Assembly (NCBI RefSeq): GCF_040659735.1
Contig: NZ_JBFANZ010000004.1
Location: 124,001-188,000 of the forward strand
DNA: 64,000 bases
Direction of reading: 5' to 3'
From: Micromonospora_I sp040659735
GTDB lineage: Bacteria > Actinomycetota > Actinomycetes > Mycobacteriales > Micromonosporaceae
In this document: one piece after another, positions 14,734 through 23,746 of the stretch
How the letters are laid out: every line of letters begins with the position of its first letter
How positions within the stretch are numbered: position 1 is the stretch's first letter
Translations under genes and position numbers: made by a program
The notes under the pieces: generated by a model
What the model saw: the letters and a program-made list of their open reading frames with translations, nothing else
Databases searched by the model: none
What the model was told of the DNA's origin: nothing

Positions 14734-16236
14734 TCAGCCTTCGACGCCGAGGCGGGCCAGGATCAGGTCCCGTACCGTCTTGGCGTCCGCCTGCCCGCGC
14801 GTGGTCTTCATGACCGCACCGACCAGGGCGCCGGCCGCCGCCACCTTGCCGTCCCGGATCTTGTCGGCGATGGCGGGGTTGGCCGCGATCGCCTCGTCCA
14901 CGGCCGCGGTGAGCGCGCCGGTGTCGGAGACAACGCCCAGGCCGCGCGCCGACATGATCTCGGTCGGCGTGCCCTCCCCGGCGACGACCCCCTCCAGCAC
15001 GGCGCGGGCCAGCTTGTCGTTGAGCTTGCCCTCGTCGACCAGGCGCTGCAGCTCGGCCACGTGCGCCGGGGTCGCTCCGACGGCGGCGAGCTCGACGCCG
15101 GACTCGTTGGCCCGACGGGCGAGCTCACCCAGCCACCACTTGCGCGCGCCGGCCGGCGTGGCGCCCGCGGCCACGGTCTCCTCGATCAGCTCGACCGCAC
15201 CGGCGTTGAGCACCGACTGCATGTCGAGGTCGCTCAGGCCCCACTGCTCCTGCAGCCGCCGGCGGTGCAGCCGCGGCAGCTCCGGCAGGGCGCTCTTCAG
15301 CTCCGCGACCCATGCCGGGTCCGGGGCGATCGGCACCAGGTCGGGCTCGGGGAAGTAGCGGTAGTCCGTGGCGGTCTCCTTGGACCGACCCGGGGTGGTG
15401 TCGCCGGTGTCCTCGTGGAAGTGCCGCGTCTCCTGGACGATCCGGCCACCGGCGTCGAGGACGGCCGCCTGCCGCAGGATCTCCGACCGCACCGCCCGCT
15501 CGACGCTGCGCAGGGAGTTGACGTTCTTGGTCTCGGTGCGGGTGCCCCACTCGGCGCCCGGGAGGTTGAGCGAGGTGTTCACGTCGCAGCGGAGCGAGCC
15601 CTGCTCCATCCGCACATCGGAGACGTGGAGCGTGCGGATCACGTCGCGCAACTCGGTGACGTAGGCGCGCGCCACGGCCGGGGCGTTCGCACCCGTGCCC
15701 GGGATCGGCTTGGTGACGATCTCGACGAGCGGGATGCCGGCCCGGTTGTAGTCGACCAGCGACTCGGTGGCGCCGTGGATGCGCCCGGTCGCGCCGCCGA
15801 CGTGCAGCGTCTTGCCGGTGTCCTCTTCCATGTGCACGCGCTCGATCTCGATGCGCACGAGCTCGCCGTCGACCTCCACGTCGAGCCAGCCGTCGACGCA
15901 GATCGGCTCGTCGTACTGGCTGGTCTGGAAGTTCTTCGGCATGTCCGGGTAGAAGTAGTTCTTGCGCGCGAAGCGGCACCAGTCGGCGATCGAGCAGTTG
16001 AGCGCGAGACCGATCCGGATCGTCGCCTCGATCGCCGCCTTGTTGGCGACCGGCAGGGCGCCGGGCAGGCCGAGGCAGACGGGGCAGACCTGGGTGTTGG
16101 GCTCGGCGCCGAACTCGGTCGGACAGCCGCAGAACATCTTGGTGTTCGTGCCCAGCTCGACGTGGGTCTCCAGGCCGATCACCGGCTCGTAGCGCTCGAC
16201 GACATCGTCGTACGTGGGCAGCGCGGTCGTGCTCAT
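14734..16236 (-). CDS. gatB: Asp-tRNA(Asn)/Glu-tRNA(Gln) amidotransferase subunit B
   Basis: A 500-residue GatB. It opens with YEPVIGLETHVELGTNTKMF, followed by the zinc-site region MFCGCPTEF...CPVCLGLPG. YPDMPKNFQTSQYDEP and the catalytic-kinase region with HMEEDTGKT are intact. The tail/YqeY domain covers about 350-500. With GatA and GatC it converts mischarged Glu-tRNA(Gln) or Asp-tRNA(Asn) to the correct aminoacyl-tRNA. AGGAG lies 5 bases before the ATG at 16236. It is separated from gatA by about 200 bases that hold an inverted repeat, so it may have its own transcription signal. Confidence 0.97.
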   Translation of the reverse strand: MSTTALPTYDDVVERYEPVIGLETHVELGTNTKMFCGCPTEFGAEPNTQVCPVCLGLPGALPVANKAAIEATIRIGLALNCSIADWCRFARKNYFYPDMPKNFQTSQYDEPICVDGWLDVEVDGELVRIEIERVHMEEDTGKTLHVGGATGRIHGATESLVDYNRAGIPLVEIVTKPIPGTGANAPAVARAYVTELRDVIRTLHVSDVRMEQGSLRCDVNTSLNLPGAEWGTRTETKNVNSLRSVERAVRSEILRQAAVLDAGGRIVQETRHFHEDTGDTTPGRSKETATDYRYFPEPDLVPIAPDPAWVAELKSALPELPRLHRRRLQEQWGLSDLDMQSVLNAGAVELIEETVAAGATPAGARKWWLGELARRANESGVELAAVGATPAHVAELQRLVDEGKLNDKLARAVLEGVVAGEGTPTEIMSARGLGVVSDTGALTAAVDEAIAANPAIADKIRDGKVAAAGALVGAVMKTTRGQADAKTVRDLILARLGVEG

Positions 16237-16369
16237 CAACGCTCCTGCTCGCAGCGGCATCCGGACAGAACGTGCTCAAGCCTATCGGCTCGCCCGCGCC
16301 AGCCTGCGCGGGGTTTCGCGCGGAGGCCGTCGCGTCGGTCACGACGCGTCAAGCCACCGACCCGCCATG

Positions 16370-16432
16370 ATCCCGACGATCTTGGAGTTGTGGCGCGACC
16401 CGCGTCTGCCACGCGGCCAAGATCGTCGGGAT
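16370..16432. repeat. Inverted repeat B, copy 1 (16-bp perfect arms), between gatA and gatB
   Basis: ATCCCGACGATCTTGG (16370-16385) and CCAAGATCGTCGGGAT (16417-16432) pair perfectly around a 31-base loop that begins AGTTGTGGCGCG. It lies between the gatA stop and the gatB start. It shares the CGACGATCTTG core with copies at 27.5 and 57.3 kb. It could act as a terminator after gatA. Confidence 0.8.
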
Positions 16433-16439
16433 GGGACGG

Positions 16440-17915
16440 CTACAGGGCCGGCGGCGTGAGCGTGCCGATCGCCGACTCCAGCGCGGCGGCGACCCGGTAC
16501 ATCCGGTCGTCGGCCATCGTCGGCGCCATCACCTGCAGACCCACCGGCAGCCCCTCCGACAGCCCGCACGGCACCGAGATGGCCGGACCGCCGTAGAGGT
16601 TGGTCGGGATCGTGTAGAGGTCGGCCAGGTACATCTGGTACGGATCCGAGGTGCGCGCGCCCAGCGGGAACGCCACGAACGGCGTGGTCGGCGAAATCAG
16701 CGCGTCGACCTGCTCGAACGCCGCGGTGAAGTCGCGGGTGATGAGCGTGCGCACCTTCTGCGCCTGCCCGTAGTAGGCGTCGTAGTAGCCGCTCGACAGC
16801 GCGTAGGTGCCGAGCATGATCCGCCGCTTGACCTCCGGACCGAAGCCCGCGTCGCGGGTCAGCGACATAACCTCCTCCAGCGACTTCACCCCGTCGTCGC
16901 CGACACGCAGCCCGAACCGGACCCCGTCGAAGCGGGCCAGGTTGGACGAGCACTCGCTCGGCGCGATCAGGTAGTACGCCGGCAGGGCGTACTCGAAGTG
17001 CGGGCAGGAGACCTCGACCACCTCGGCGCCGAGCTTGGTCAGCGCGTCGACCGCATCGCGGAACGCGGCCATCACGCCGGGCTCCGCCCCCTCGCCGGCG
17101 AACTGGGTGACCAGGCCGAGCTTCATCCCGGTGAGGTCGCCGGTCGCGCCGCGCCGGGCGGCCTCCACGACCGCCGGCACCGGGGCGGGGATCGACGTCG
17201 AGTCGCGCGGGTCATGCCCCGCGATCACGGCGTGCAGCAGCGCGGCGTCCTCGACCGTCCGGGCACACGGCCCCGGGGTGTCGAGCGACGACGAGAAGGC
17301 GATGAGGCCGTAGCGGGAGGTGCCGCCGTACGTCGGCTTCGCCCCGACCGTTCCGGTCACGGCGCCGGGCTGGCGGATCGACCCGCCGGTGTCGGTGCCG
17401 ATCGCGAGCGGCGCCTCGTAGGCGGAGATCGCCGCGGAGCTGCCGCCACCGGAGCCGCCCGGGATCCGGGTCAGGTCCCACGGGTTGTAGGACGGCCCGT
17501 AGGCGGAGTATTCGGTCGACGAGCCCATCGCGAACTCGTCCATGTTGGTCTTGCCGAGCATCGGCATGCCGGCCGCACGCAGCCGCTCGACGATCGTCGC
17601 ATCGTACGGCGGGCGCCAGCCCTCAAGGATCTTCGAGCCGGCGGTGGTCGGCACACCGCGCGTGGTGACCACGTCCTTCACCGCGATCGGCACGCCGGCG
17701 AGCGGCCCGAGGGCCTCGCCGGCGGCGCGACGGGCGTCGACCGCCCGGGCGGCGTCGAGCGCGCCCTCGCTGTCGACGTGCAGGAAGGCGTGCACCCGGT
17801 CGTCGACGGCCGCGATGCGGTCGAGGTGCGCCCGGGTCACCTCAACCGCCGAGGCGTCGCCGCCGGCGATGAGGGCCGCGATCTGCGTCGCGGTCATCCT
17901 GGTCAGCTCGCTCAC
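16440..17915 (-). CDS. gatA: Asp-tRNA(Asn)/Glu-tRNA(Gln) amidotransferase subunit A
   Basis: A 491-residue amidase-signature enzyme that releases ammonia from glutamine for GatB. The Ser-cisSer-Lys triad is visible: VPIAVKDVV (Lys), PGGSGGGSSAAIS (cis Ser) and IGTDTGGSIRQP (nucleophile Ser). Length is typical. The GTG at 17915 is chosen because GAGGAGG lies 7 bases upstream, and it starts 2 bases after the gatC stop. gatC-gatA form a tight pair. Confidence 0.97.
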   Translation of the reverse strand: MSELTRMTATQIAALIAGGDASAVEVTRAHLDRIAAVDDRVHAFLHVDSEGALDAARAVDARRAAGEALGPLAGVPIAVKDVVTTRGVPTTAGSKILEGWRPPYDATIVERLRAAGMPMLGKTNMDEFAMGSSTEYSAYGPSYNPWDLTRIPGGSGGGSSAAISAYEAPLAIGTDTGGSIRQPGAVTGTVGAKPTYGGTSRYGLIAFSSSLDTPGPCARTVEDAALLHAVIAGHDPRDSTSIPAPVPAVVEAARRGATGDLTGMKLGLVTQFAGEGAEPGVMAAFRDAVDALTKLGAEVVEVSCPHFEYALPAYYLIAPSECSSNLARFDGVRFGLRVGDDGVKSLEEVMSLTRDAGFGPEVKRRIMLGTYALSSGYYDAYYGQAQKVRTLITRDFTAAFEQVDALISPTTPFVAFPLGARTSDPYQMYLADLYTIPTNLYGGPAISVPCGLSEGLPVGLQVMAPTMADDRMYRVAAALESAIGTLTPPAL

Positions 17916-17917
17916 GC

Positions 17918-18217
17918 TCAGACCTCCTCGTCCAGGATGCGCGGTACGCGGAACCGCTCGTCCGCCACGTCCGGCGCGCCCGCGAGCGCGTCCTCGCGAC
18001 TCAACCCCGGCACCACCACGTCCTCGCGGAGCACGTTGGTCAACGGCACCGAATGCGAGGTGGGCGGGATGTCCCCGGCGGTCACCTCGCCGACCCGGGC
18101 GACCGCCTGGAGGATCACATCGAGCTGGCCGGCGAAGGTCTCCAGCTCTTCCTCGGTCACGGCGAGCCGCGACAGGCGCGCCAGGTGCGCGACCTCCTCG
18201 CGGGAGATGGCAGCCAT
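17918..18217 (-). CDS. gatC: Asp-tRNA(Asn)/Glu-tRNA(Gln) amidotransferase subunit C
   Basis: A 99-residue GatC with the family pattern ISREEVAHLARLSRLAVTEEE and a C-terminal RVPRILDEE. It wraps around and stabilises the GatA-GatB interface. It is the first gene of the gatC-gatA-(gatB) group and stops 2 bases before the gatA start. About 120 bases separate it from the GGDEF-EAL gene upstream. Confidence 0.96.
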   Translation of the reverse strand: MAAISREEVAHLARLSRLAVTEEELETFAGQLDVILQAVARVGEVTAGDIPPTSHSVPLTNVLREDVVVPGLSREDALAGAPDVADERFRVPRILDEEV

Positions 18218-18340
18218 CCTGCCCCCTTGTGCGCTGGTGATGAGTGTGTCGGGTCCGGGTCAGGCGCAGCGTGGATCCGCGCCGTGACCCGAGCGAGTCT
18301 ATTTGTCCCGCTCCGGGGAGCGTGCTCCGACTCCCCCGGA

Positions 18341-20434
18341 TCAGTTCAACGGGGGCGGGCCGGGGTTGAGGGGACGGTACCGGGCGAGCCAGGTCACCAA
18401 CTCGTCGGCGGGCATCGGCCGGGCGTAGAACCAGCCCTGCGCGACGTGGCAGCCGGCGTTGTGCAGCAGCCGCCACGTCCGCTCGTCCTCGACCCCCTCC
18501 GCGACCACCCGCAGCCCCAGCGCGCGGGCCAGGTCGATGATCGACCGCACGATCGCCGCGTCCTCCGCGTCGAGCGCCATGCCGAGGACGAACGACCGGT
18601 CGACCTTCACCTCCGCGAGCGGCAACCGGCGCAGATGCTGCATCGAGGAGTAGCCGGTGCCGAAGTCGTCCAATGCGATCTTCACGCCGATCTTGTCGAG
18701 CTGGGAGATGGTCGCGAGGACCCGCCGCGGGTCAGCCATCAACGCGCCCTCGGTGATCTCCAGTTGCAGCTGCCCGGCCGGTACGCCGTACCGCGACAGC
18801 CGCTCGGCGATCTGCTCGGCGATCTCGCCGGTGTGCAGGTCGCGCACGCTGACGTTGAGCGCGGCCCGCAGGTGCACCCCGGCGGCGGCCCACTTGGCGA
18901 GCTGCTCCACCACGTCATCGACCACCCGGCGGGTCAGCAGGCGCATCACCGCGCTCTGCTCCGCGACCTTGATCAGCTCCTCGGGATCGACCATGCCGCG
19001 CTGCGGGTGCCGCCAGCGCAGCAGCGCCTCGACCCCGACCACCTCGCCGGTGTCGATCTGGACCTGCGGTTGGTAGTACATGGTGATCTCACCGCCCCGA
19101 CCGCTCGCCTCCGCGCTGTGCGCCCCGCCCGGGTCCAGCACGCGGCGCAGGTCGGCGAGGAGGCTCAGCCGCTCCGGCGAATTGTGGTCGGACTCCGGGG
19201 AGTAGACGGCCGAGGCGTCACCGCGGTGCTTCGCGTCGTACATCGCCACGTCGGCGTGGCGCATCAGCGTGGCGAAATCCTCGCCGTGCTGGGGGTAGAG
19301 CGCGATGCCGATCGACCCCCCGACGTCGAGTGGCAGCCCGTCGATCGCCACCGGCTCGGAGAGCGCGGCGATCACCTCGTCGGCGAGGTGCCGCGCGTCG
19401 TCGGTGCCGGCCAGGCGGGTAGCGAGGATCGCGAACTCGTCGCCGCCCAGGCGCGCCACGACATCCTGCCGGCGTACGGTCGCCGAGATCCGGTTGCCGA
19501 CCTCGACCAGCAGCCGGTCGCCGACCGTGTGCCCCAGCGCGTCGTTGACGTGCTTGAACCGGTCGAGGTCGAGCAGGAGCAACGCGAGGTGCCGGTCGTG
19601 CGCCCCCTTCGTCGCCTGCTCCGCGTGGATCGGCACCTGCTCGGCCACCTCGCCGAGCAGCGCCTTGCGGTTGGCCAGGCCGGTGAGCGGATCGAGTCGG
19701 GCCAACTGCTCCTGCTCGGCGGAGAGCCGGGCCATCCGGTAGACCGCGTAGAGCGGCACCAGGACCAGCGGCACGAGCGCGGCGCTGGCGTGGGCCGCGG
19801 CCATGAGCACGGGGGCGAGCAGCAGCAGTGCCCCGGTCGAGAGCAGCTCGAACGCGAGCCCGTGCTGGAAGGTCGGCCACCACTGGCCGCCGAAGCGCAG
19901 CCGCACGGCGATGGTCACGGTGCCGTACTTGACGGCGAACCACGCCGCGGCCGCCGCGGCGACCACCGTCACGTCCGTCCACTTCGGTGGCCCGTCCGTG
20001 ACGAAGGCGCGGTCGCCGGCGAGGCGGATCACCGCGTCGGCGGCCGAGAGCGCGAGCGCGTACTGGGCGATGTTGAAGACCGCGCGCCACAGCGTGTGCC
20101 GCAGCCGCCAGGCGGAGACGGCGACCGCCGCGGCCTGCACCGCGATCGCGGGCGCGGTCCCCCAGGCCAGCAGAATCGCGAAGGTGAAGCATATGGAGGG
20201 GAATACCGCCGAACTCTGCCGACGACCCGGCGGGGTGAATGGCCGCGCGTCGCAGACCACCGCCAACGCGCCCATTACCCAGAAGGCCGGCGGCAGCGCG
20301 GCGAGTTGATTCGGCAGGTCCAGCAACGGTACGGCGGAGACGACGGCGGCCGCCGCAATGACCGGCCAGACAAAGCTGAAGAACGTCACCGCCCGCTCGG
20401 AGGGAACGGAGTTCCGCAGCACGGCGGCCTCCAT
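18341..20434 (-). CDS. Membrane GGDEF-EAL protein (c-di-GMP turnover)
   Basis: A 697-residue protein. The first ~250 residues form about eight hydrophobic segments (a MASE-like membrane sensor). A GGDEF domain follows with an intact RLGGDEFAIL and an inhibitory I-site RRQD five residues before it. The EAL domain has an intact GVEALLRW, then LQLEITEGALM, ALDDFGTGYSS and VVAEGVED. Both diguanylate cyclase and phosphodiesterase sites look complete, so the enzyme could be bifunctional. The ATG at 20434 is chosen because GGGAGG precedes it. It points the same way as ligA and gatC but stands apart from both. Confidence 0.92.
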   Translation of the reverse strand: MEAAVLRNSVPSERAVTFFSFVWPVIAAAAVVSAVPLLDLPNQLAALPPAFWVMGALAVVCDARPFTPPGRRQSSAVFPSICFTFAILLAWGTAPAIAVQAAAVAVSAWRLRHTLWRAVFNIAQYALALSAADAVIRLAGDRAFVTDGPPKWTDVTVVAAAAAAWFAVKYGTVTIAVRLRFGGQWWPTFQHGLAFELLSTGALLLLAPVLMAAAHASAALVPLVLVPLYAVYRMARLSAEQEQLARLDPLTGLANRKALLGEVAEQVPIHAEQATKGAHDRHLALLLLDLDRFKHVNDALGHTVGDRLLVEVGNRISATVRRQDVVARLGGDEFAILATRLAGTDDARHLADEVIAALSEPVAIDGLPLDVGGSIGIALYPQHGEDFATLMRHADVAMYDAKHRGDASAVYSPESDHNSPERLSLLADLRRVLDPGGAHSAEASGRGGEITMYYQPQVQIDTGEVVGVEALLRWRHPQRGMVDPEELIKVAEQSAVMRLLTRRVVDDVVEQLAKWAAAGVHLRAALNVSVRDLHTGEIAEQIAERLSRYGVPAGQLQLEITEGALMADPRRVLATISQLDKIGVKIALDDFGTGYSSMQHLRRLPLAEVKVDRSFVLGMALDAEDAAIVRSIIDLARALGLRVVAEGVEDERTWRLLHNAGCHVAQGWFYARPMPADELVTWLARYRPLNPGPPPLN

Positions 20435-20616
20435 GCGACCTCCCGACATCTATCGGCCGACGCAGCCCACCGCCACGTCCCTGAACCGCTCCACCAAACG
20501 CTCCCACCATAGGAGTGCGAGGGTCTAGAGGCACGAATGGGACGTTGTCGTGACTAACTTGAGATACGTGGCAAGTTGCCGCCAAAATTCATGTTCACGT
20601 TGCATTAACTGAGCGA

Positions 20617-22737
20617 TTACTCCTCGCTACTTTGTGCAACTTTACGTGCCGCTTCCGCGCCCTGGGACAGCAATGTCGCAAAGCCCGCCTCGTCGAGGAC
20701 GGGGATTTTCAACGAGACCGCCTTATCGTATTTCGACCCCGGGTTCTCGCCGACCACCACGAAACTCGTCTTCTTCGATACCGAGCCGCTCACCTTGCCG
20801 CCGCGCGACTGCAGCGCCTCGGCCGCCTCGTCCCGCGAATAGCCGGCCAGCGAGCCGGTCACCACGACCGTGACGCCCTCCAGCGGGCGCGGACCCTCGT
20901 CGCCTCCCTCCTCGACCAGCCGCACCCCGGCCGCCCGCCACCGCTCCACGATCTCCCGCGCGCGCGGCATCGCGAACCAGTCCGCCGCCGCGGCCGCGAT
21001 CGCCGGACCGACACCCTCGACCGCCACCAGTTCATCGAGCGGCGCGGCGGCGATCGCGTCGACCGACCGGAAGTGCCGGGCCAGCGCCTGCGCGGCGACC
21101 GGACCGACGTGCCGGATCGAGAAGGCGACGATGATCCGCCACAACGGGCGCTGCTTGACCGTTTCCAGGTTGAGCAGCAGGGTGTGCGCGTTGGCGCTCA
21201 GGGTGCCGTCCTGGTTGCGGAAGAACTCCACCCGGGCGAGCGCCTCGGCGTCCAGATCGAACAGATCACCGATGCTCGTCACCGCGCCGGAGTCGACCAG
21301 CGCGATCGCCGCCCGTTCACCGAGCGCCTCGATGTCCAGGACCCCGCGCCCGGCGATGTACTCGAGCTTGCGGGTCAGCTGCGCCGGGCAGTCAAGGTTG
21401 GGGCAGCGGATGTCCGCGTCGCCCTCCTTCTCGTAGCGCAGCTCCGTGCCGCACTCCGGGCAGTGGGTCGGCATCTCGAAAGCCCGCTCGGAACCGTCAC
21501 GCAGATCGACGACCGGACTGACCACCTCGGGGATCACGTCGCCGGCCTTGCGGATCACCACCGTGTCGCCGATCAGCACGCCCTTGCGCGCCACCTCACC
21601 CGCGTTGTGGAGGGTGGCGAAGCCGACCGTCGAGCCGGCGACCTTGACCGGCTCCAACACCGCGTACGGAGTGACCCGTCCGGTGCGCCCGACGTTGACC
21701 TTGACGTCGAGGAGCTTCGTGTTGACCTCCTCCGGCGGGTACTTGAACGCGATCGCCCAACGCGGCGCCCGGCTGGTCGAGCCCAACCGGCGCTGGATCG
21801 ACACCTCGTCGACCTTCACCACCACACCGTCGATCTCGTGCTCGACCGCGTGCCGGTGCTCCGCGAAGTAGGCGATGAACCCGCGCACCCCGTCGAGGTC
21901 CGGAACCACCTTCCAGCGCCTGCTGGTCGGCAGGCCCCAACTCGCCAGCGTCTCGTACGCCGCGGACTGCCGGGCCGGCTCGAAGCCGCGCCGGGCGCCG
22001 AGGCCGTGCACCACCATGCGCAGCGGACGCGAGGCGGTGATCCGCGGGTCCTTCTGCCGCAGCGAACCCGCCGCCGCGTTGCGCGGATTGGCGAAGGGGG
22101 CCTTGCCCTGCTCCACGAGGGTGGCGTTGAGCCCACCGAACGCCTCGACCGGGAAGTAGATCTCGCCGCGGACCTCCACCAGCTCCGGCACCTCGCCGGA
22201 CAGCTGCTCGGGGATCTCCCGGATCGTCCGTACGTTGGGCGTGATGTCCTCACCGGTCCGACCGTCACCGCGGGTCGCGGCGCGGACCAGCCGACCCCGC
22301 TCATAGGTGAGGTTGATGGCGAGCCCGTCGACCTTCAGCTCGCACAGGTAGGAGACCGGACCGCCGGCGTCCCGCTCGACCCGCTCCGCCCAGCCGGCGA
22401 GCTCCTCGTCGTCGAACGCGTTGTCGAGGCTCATCATCCGTTCGGCGTGGGTCACCGGCGCGAACTGCGTCGCGTACGCGTAGCCGACCCGCTGGGTGGG
22501 CGAGTCCGGCGTGCGCAGCGCGGGGAACCGCTCCTCCAGCGTCGTCAGCTCACGGATGAGCCCGTCGTACTGGGCGTCGGAGACCTCCGGCGCGTCGAGC
22601 ACGTGGTAGCGGAACTGGTGACGGTCGATCTCCTCGGCCAGCGCGGCGTGCCGCTCCCGCGCCTCCGGGGTGGGCTCCACCCCGGCCAACGCCTCTTGCG
22701 CGGCTGTGACCTGCTGCGGGACGGCTTCCTCAGACAC
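20617..22737 (-). CDS. ligA: NAD-dependent DNA ligase
   Basis: A 706-residue replicative ligase. The Ia domain start (HQFRYHVLDAPEVSDAQYDGL) leads to the adenylation motif CELKVDGLAIN with the nucleophile Lys. The OB domain, the four-Cys zinc finger (CPECGTELR...CPNLDCPAQL), helix-hairpin-helix repeats and a C-terminal BRCT domain with VVVTGSLAGYSR and VVGENPGSKYDKA follow. The GTG at 22737 is chosen because GGAGGT lies 5 bases upstream; longer in-frame readings lack family similarity. It seals nicks during replication and repair. Confidence 0.97.
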   Translation of the reverse strand: MSEEAVPQQVTAAQEALAGVEPTPEARERHAALAEEIDRHQFRYHVLDAPEVSDAQYDGLIRELTTLEERFPALRTPDSPTQRVGYAYATQFAPVTHAERMMSLDNAFDDEELAGWAERVERDAGGPVSYLCELKVDGLAINLTYERGRLVRAATRGDGRTGEDITPNVRTIREIPEQLSGEVPELVEVRGEIYFPVEAFGGLNATLVEQGKAPFANPRNAAAGSLRQKDPRITASRPLRMVVHGLGARRGFEPARQSAAYETLASWGLPTSRRWKVVPDLDGVRGFIAYFAEHRHAVEHEIDGVVVKVDEVSIQRRLGSTSRAPRWAIAFKYPPEEVNTKLLDVKVNVGRTGRVTPYAVLEPVKVAGSTVGFATLHNAGEVARKGVLIGDTVVIRKAGDVIPEVVSPVVDLRDGSERAFEMPTHCPECGTELRYEKEGDADIRCPNLDCPAQLTRKLEYIAGRGVLDIEALGERAAIALVDSGAVTSIGDLFDLDAEALARVEFFRNQDGTLSANAHTLLLNLETVKQRPLWRIIVAFSIRHVGPVAAQALARHFRSVDAIAAAPLDELVAVEGVGPAIAAAAADWFAMPRAREIVERWRAAGVRLVEEGGDEGPRPLEGVTVVVTGSLAGYSRDEAAEALQSRGGKVSGSVSKKTSFVVVGENPGSKYDKAVSLKIPVLDEAGFATLLSQGAEAARKVAQSSEE

Positions 22738-22888
22738 CAATGACCTCCGTGCTCGCGGTTCTCCCGGCACCGTATCCGCCCCGGCCGACATCCTGCCCAT
22801 GTGCCGTCCCGCCCCGGCGCGTCGCGCCCCCGCACCGCGATCTCCGCCCGCCCGGTCGCCCCGCCCGCGGCCGTCCCGACCCCGTTGA

Positions 22889-22952
22889 CGTCGATCAAGG
22901 GCGCGTTCGCATGCGTTGATCTCCGATCGTGTGCATATGTCCTTGATCGACG
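22889..22952. repeat. Palindromic repeat A, copy 3, in a divergent promoter region
   Basis: CGTCGATCAAGG (22889-22900) and CCTTGATCGACG (22941-22952) flank a middle with GCGTTGATCTCCGATCGTG, close to the loop of copy 1. The inner arm bases have drifted. It lies between the divergent ligA and pemK-like genes, so it cannot be only a terminator. The rest of the 329-bp gap 22738-23066 shows no other element. Confidence 0.85.
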
Positions 22953-23066
22953 GGGCATCCCTCGCGCCCCGCACGGCCCAGCCGAGCGTGCGAGGATCGC
23001 GGTTCGAACCGACGATGTGCGACGCGGCGTCACGCCGGAACGGACATCCGCGACTGGGGAGGCGCA

Positions 23067-23639
23067 ATGTCGCAATGGCTGCCATGGCTGGTCGGCGTCG
23101 CCGCCGTGCTGCTGACACTGGCCGGGGGCGTGACGGCGCGGAACCGTCGCGGTCGCGGGACCCCTCCGACCAAAGGGCCCCGCCCGGGACCACCGCCCCG
23201 CCCGCGCGGCACCCGCCCACCGCGGGGCACGACCTCGCCGCGGGGCACCACACGGCAGCGCGGCGCCACGCCGGCGACCGCCCCGACGCGACAACGCGGC
23301 GGATCGCGTACGGCCACCGTCCAACCGCGTCCCGGCGAGATCTGGTGGGCCGACGTCCCCTACGAGGACGGCAGCGGATCGAAGGTGCGCCCCTGCCTGG
23401 TGCTGCGCAGCGGGAACGGTGGCGTCGAGGTGCTGAAGATCACCAGCCAGGACAAGAGCGACCGCACGGACCACGTGCGGATTCCCACCAGGGAGTGGGA
23501 CCCCAGCGCGGACCACGACAGCTTCCTGGACCTGACCGATCCGATCCGGGTCGCCCCGGCGGCCTTCGAGGACCGGGCCGGGACCTGCGACGGACCCCTC
23601 TGGGCGCAGGTGCGCAAGCTGCACGGCGTGACGCGCTGA
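23067..23639 (+). CDS. Membrane-anchored PemK/MazF-like protein
   Basis: A 190-residue protein. The N-terminus is one membrane helix (WLPWLVGVAAVLLTLAGGV). A Pro/Arg/Gly/Thr-rich linker of about 60 residues follows, then a PemK/MazF fold at about 85-190. That domain begins PRPGEIWWADVPYEDG and has VRPCLVLRS, LKITSQDKS and RKLHGV, the usual positions of the RNase toxin family. No antitoxin gene lies next to it, and the membrane tether is atypical for a toxin. It may be a housekeeping PemK-like protein rather than an RNA interferase. The gene is divergent from ligA with repeat A copy 3 between. Confidence 0.8.
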   Translation: MSQWLPWLVGVAAVLLTLAGGVTARNRRGRGTPPTKGPRPGPPPRPRGTRPPRGTTSPRGTTRQRGATPATAPTRQRGGSRTATVQPRPGEIWWADVPYEDGSGSKVRPCLVLRSGNGGVEVLKITSQDKSDRTDHVRIPTREWDPSADHDSFLDLTDPIRVAPAAFEDRAGTCDGPLWAQVRKLHGVTR

Positions 23640-23648
23640 CGGACCGGC

Positions 23649-23673
23649 CCCCCCTTACGGTGAGGGTGTGATG
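23649..23673. repeat. Left terminal inverted repeat of the TnpB element
   Basis: A 25-bp sequence starting CCCCCCTTACGG and ending GGTGTGATG, an exact inverse of 24636-24660. The flanking bases also resemble each other in inverted form (GGACCGG on the left, CGGACCGG on the right). Confidence 0.85.
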
Positions 23674-23695
23674 GCGCTGCCATCTGCCCTGTGCC

Positions 23696-23746
23696 GTAAG
23701 CGCCCCTGTCCGGGGCGTCCAGTGCTTACGCCCCGCAGTTGCGGGG
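23696..23746 (-). ncRNA. Candidate omega/reRNA-like 3' end of the TnpB element
   Basis: On the tnpB strand, just after its stop, is a hairpin CCCCGC-AACT-GCGGGG (23731-23746). A second compound stem follows, with GTAAG/CTTAC outer and CGCCCC/GGGGCG inner pairs (23696-23729). TnpB proteins use a guide RNA made from the 3' end of their own gene, so folded RNA here fits that pattern. Given the broken gene it may be a relic. Confidence 0.4.

Noticed and set aside
16431..18287. A 618-codon open frame on the plus strand opposite gatA/gatC.
   Set aside because: It is Arg/Gly/Asp-rich with no motif, and the minus strand holds clear gatA and gatC. Long shadow frames are expected at this GC content.
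18053..20512. An 819-codon plus-strand frame opposite the GGDEF-EAL gene.
   Set aside because: It is the complement of a well-supported GGDEF-EAL gene and has no recognisable domain.
23067..23639. A complete toxin-antitoxin pair with the PemK-like gene.
   Set aside because: No small upstream or downstream gene looks like a MazE/PemI-type antitoxin.
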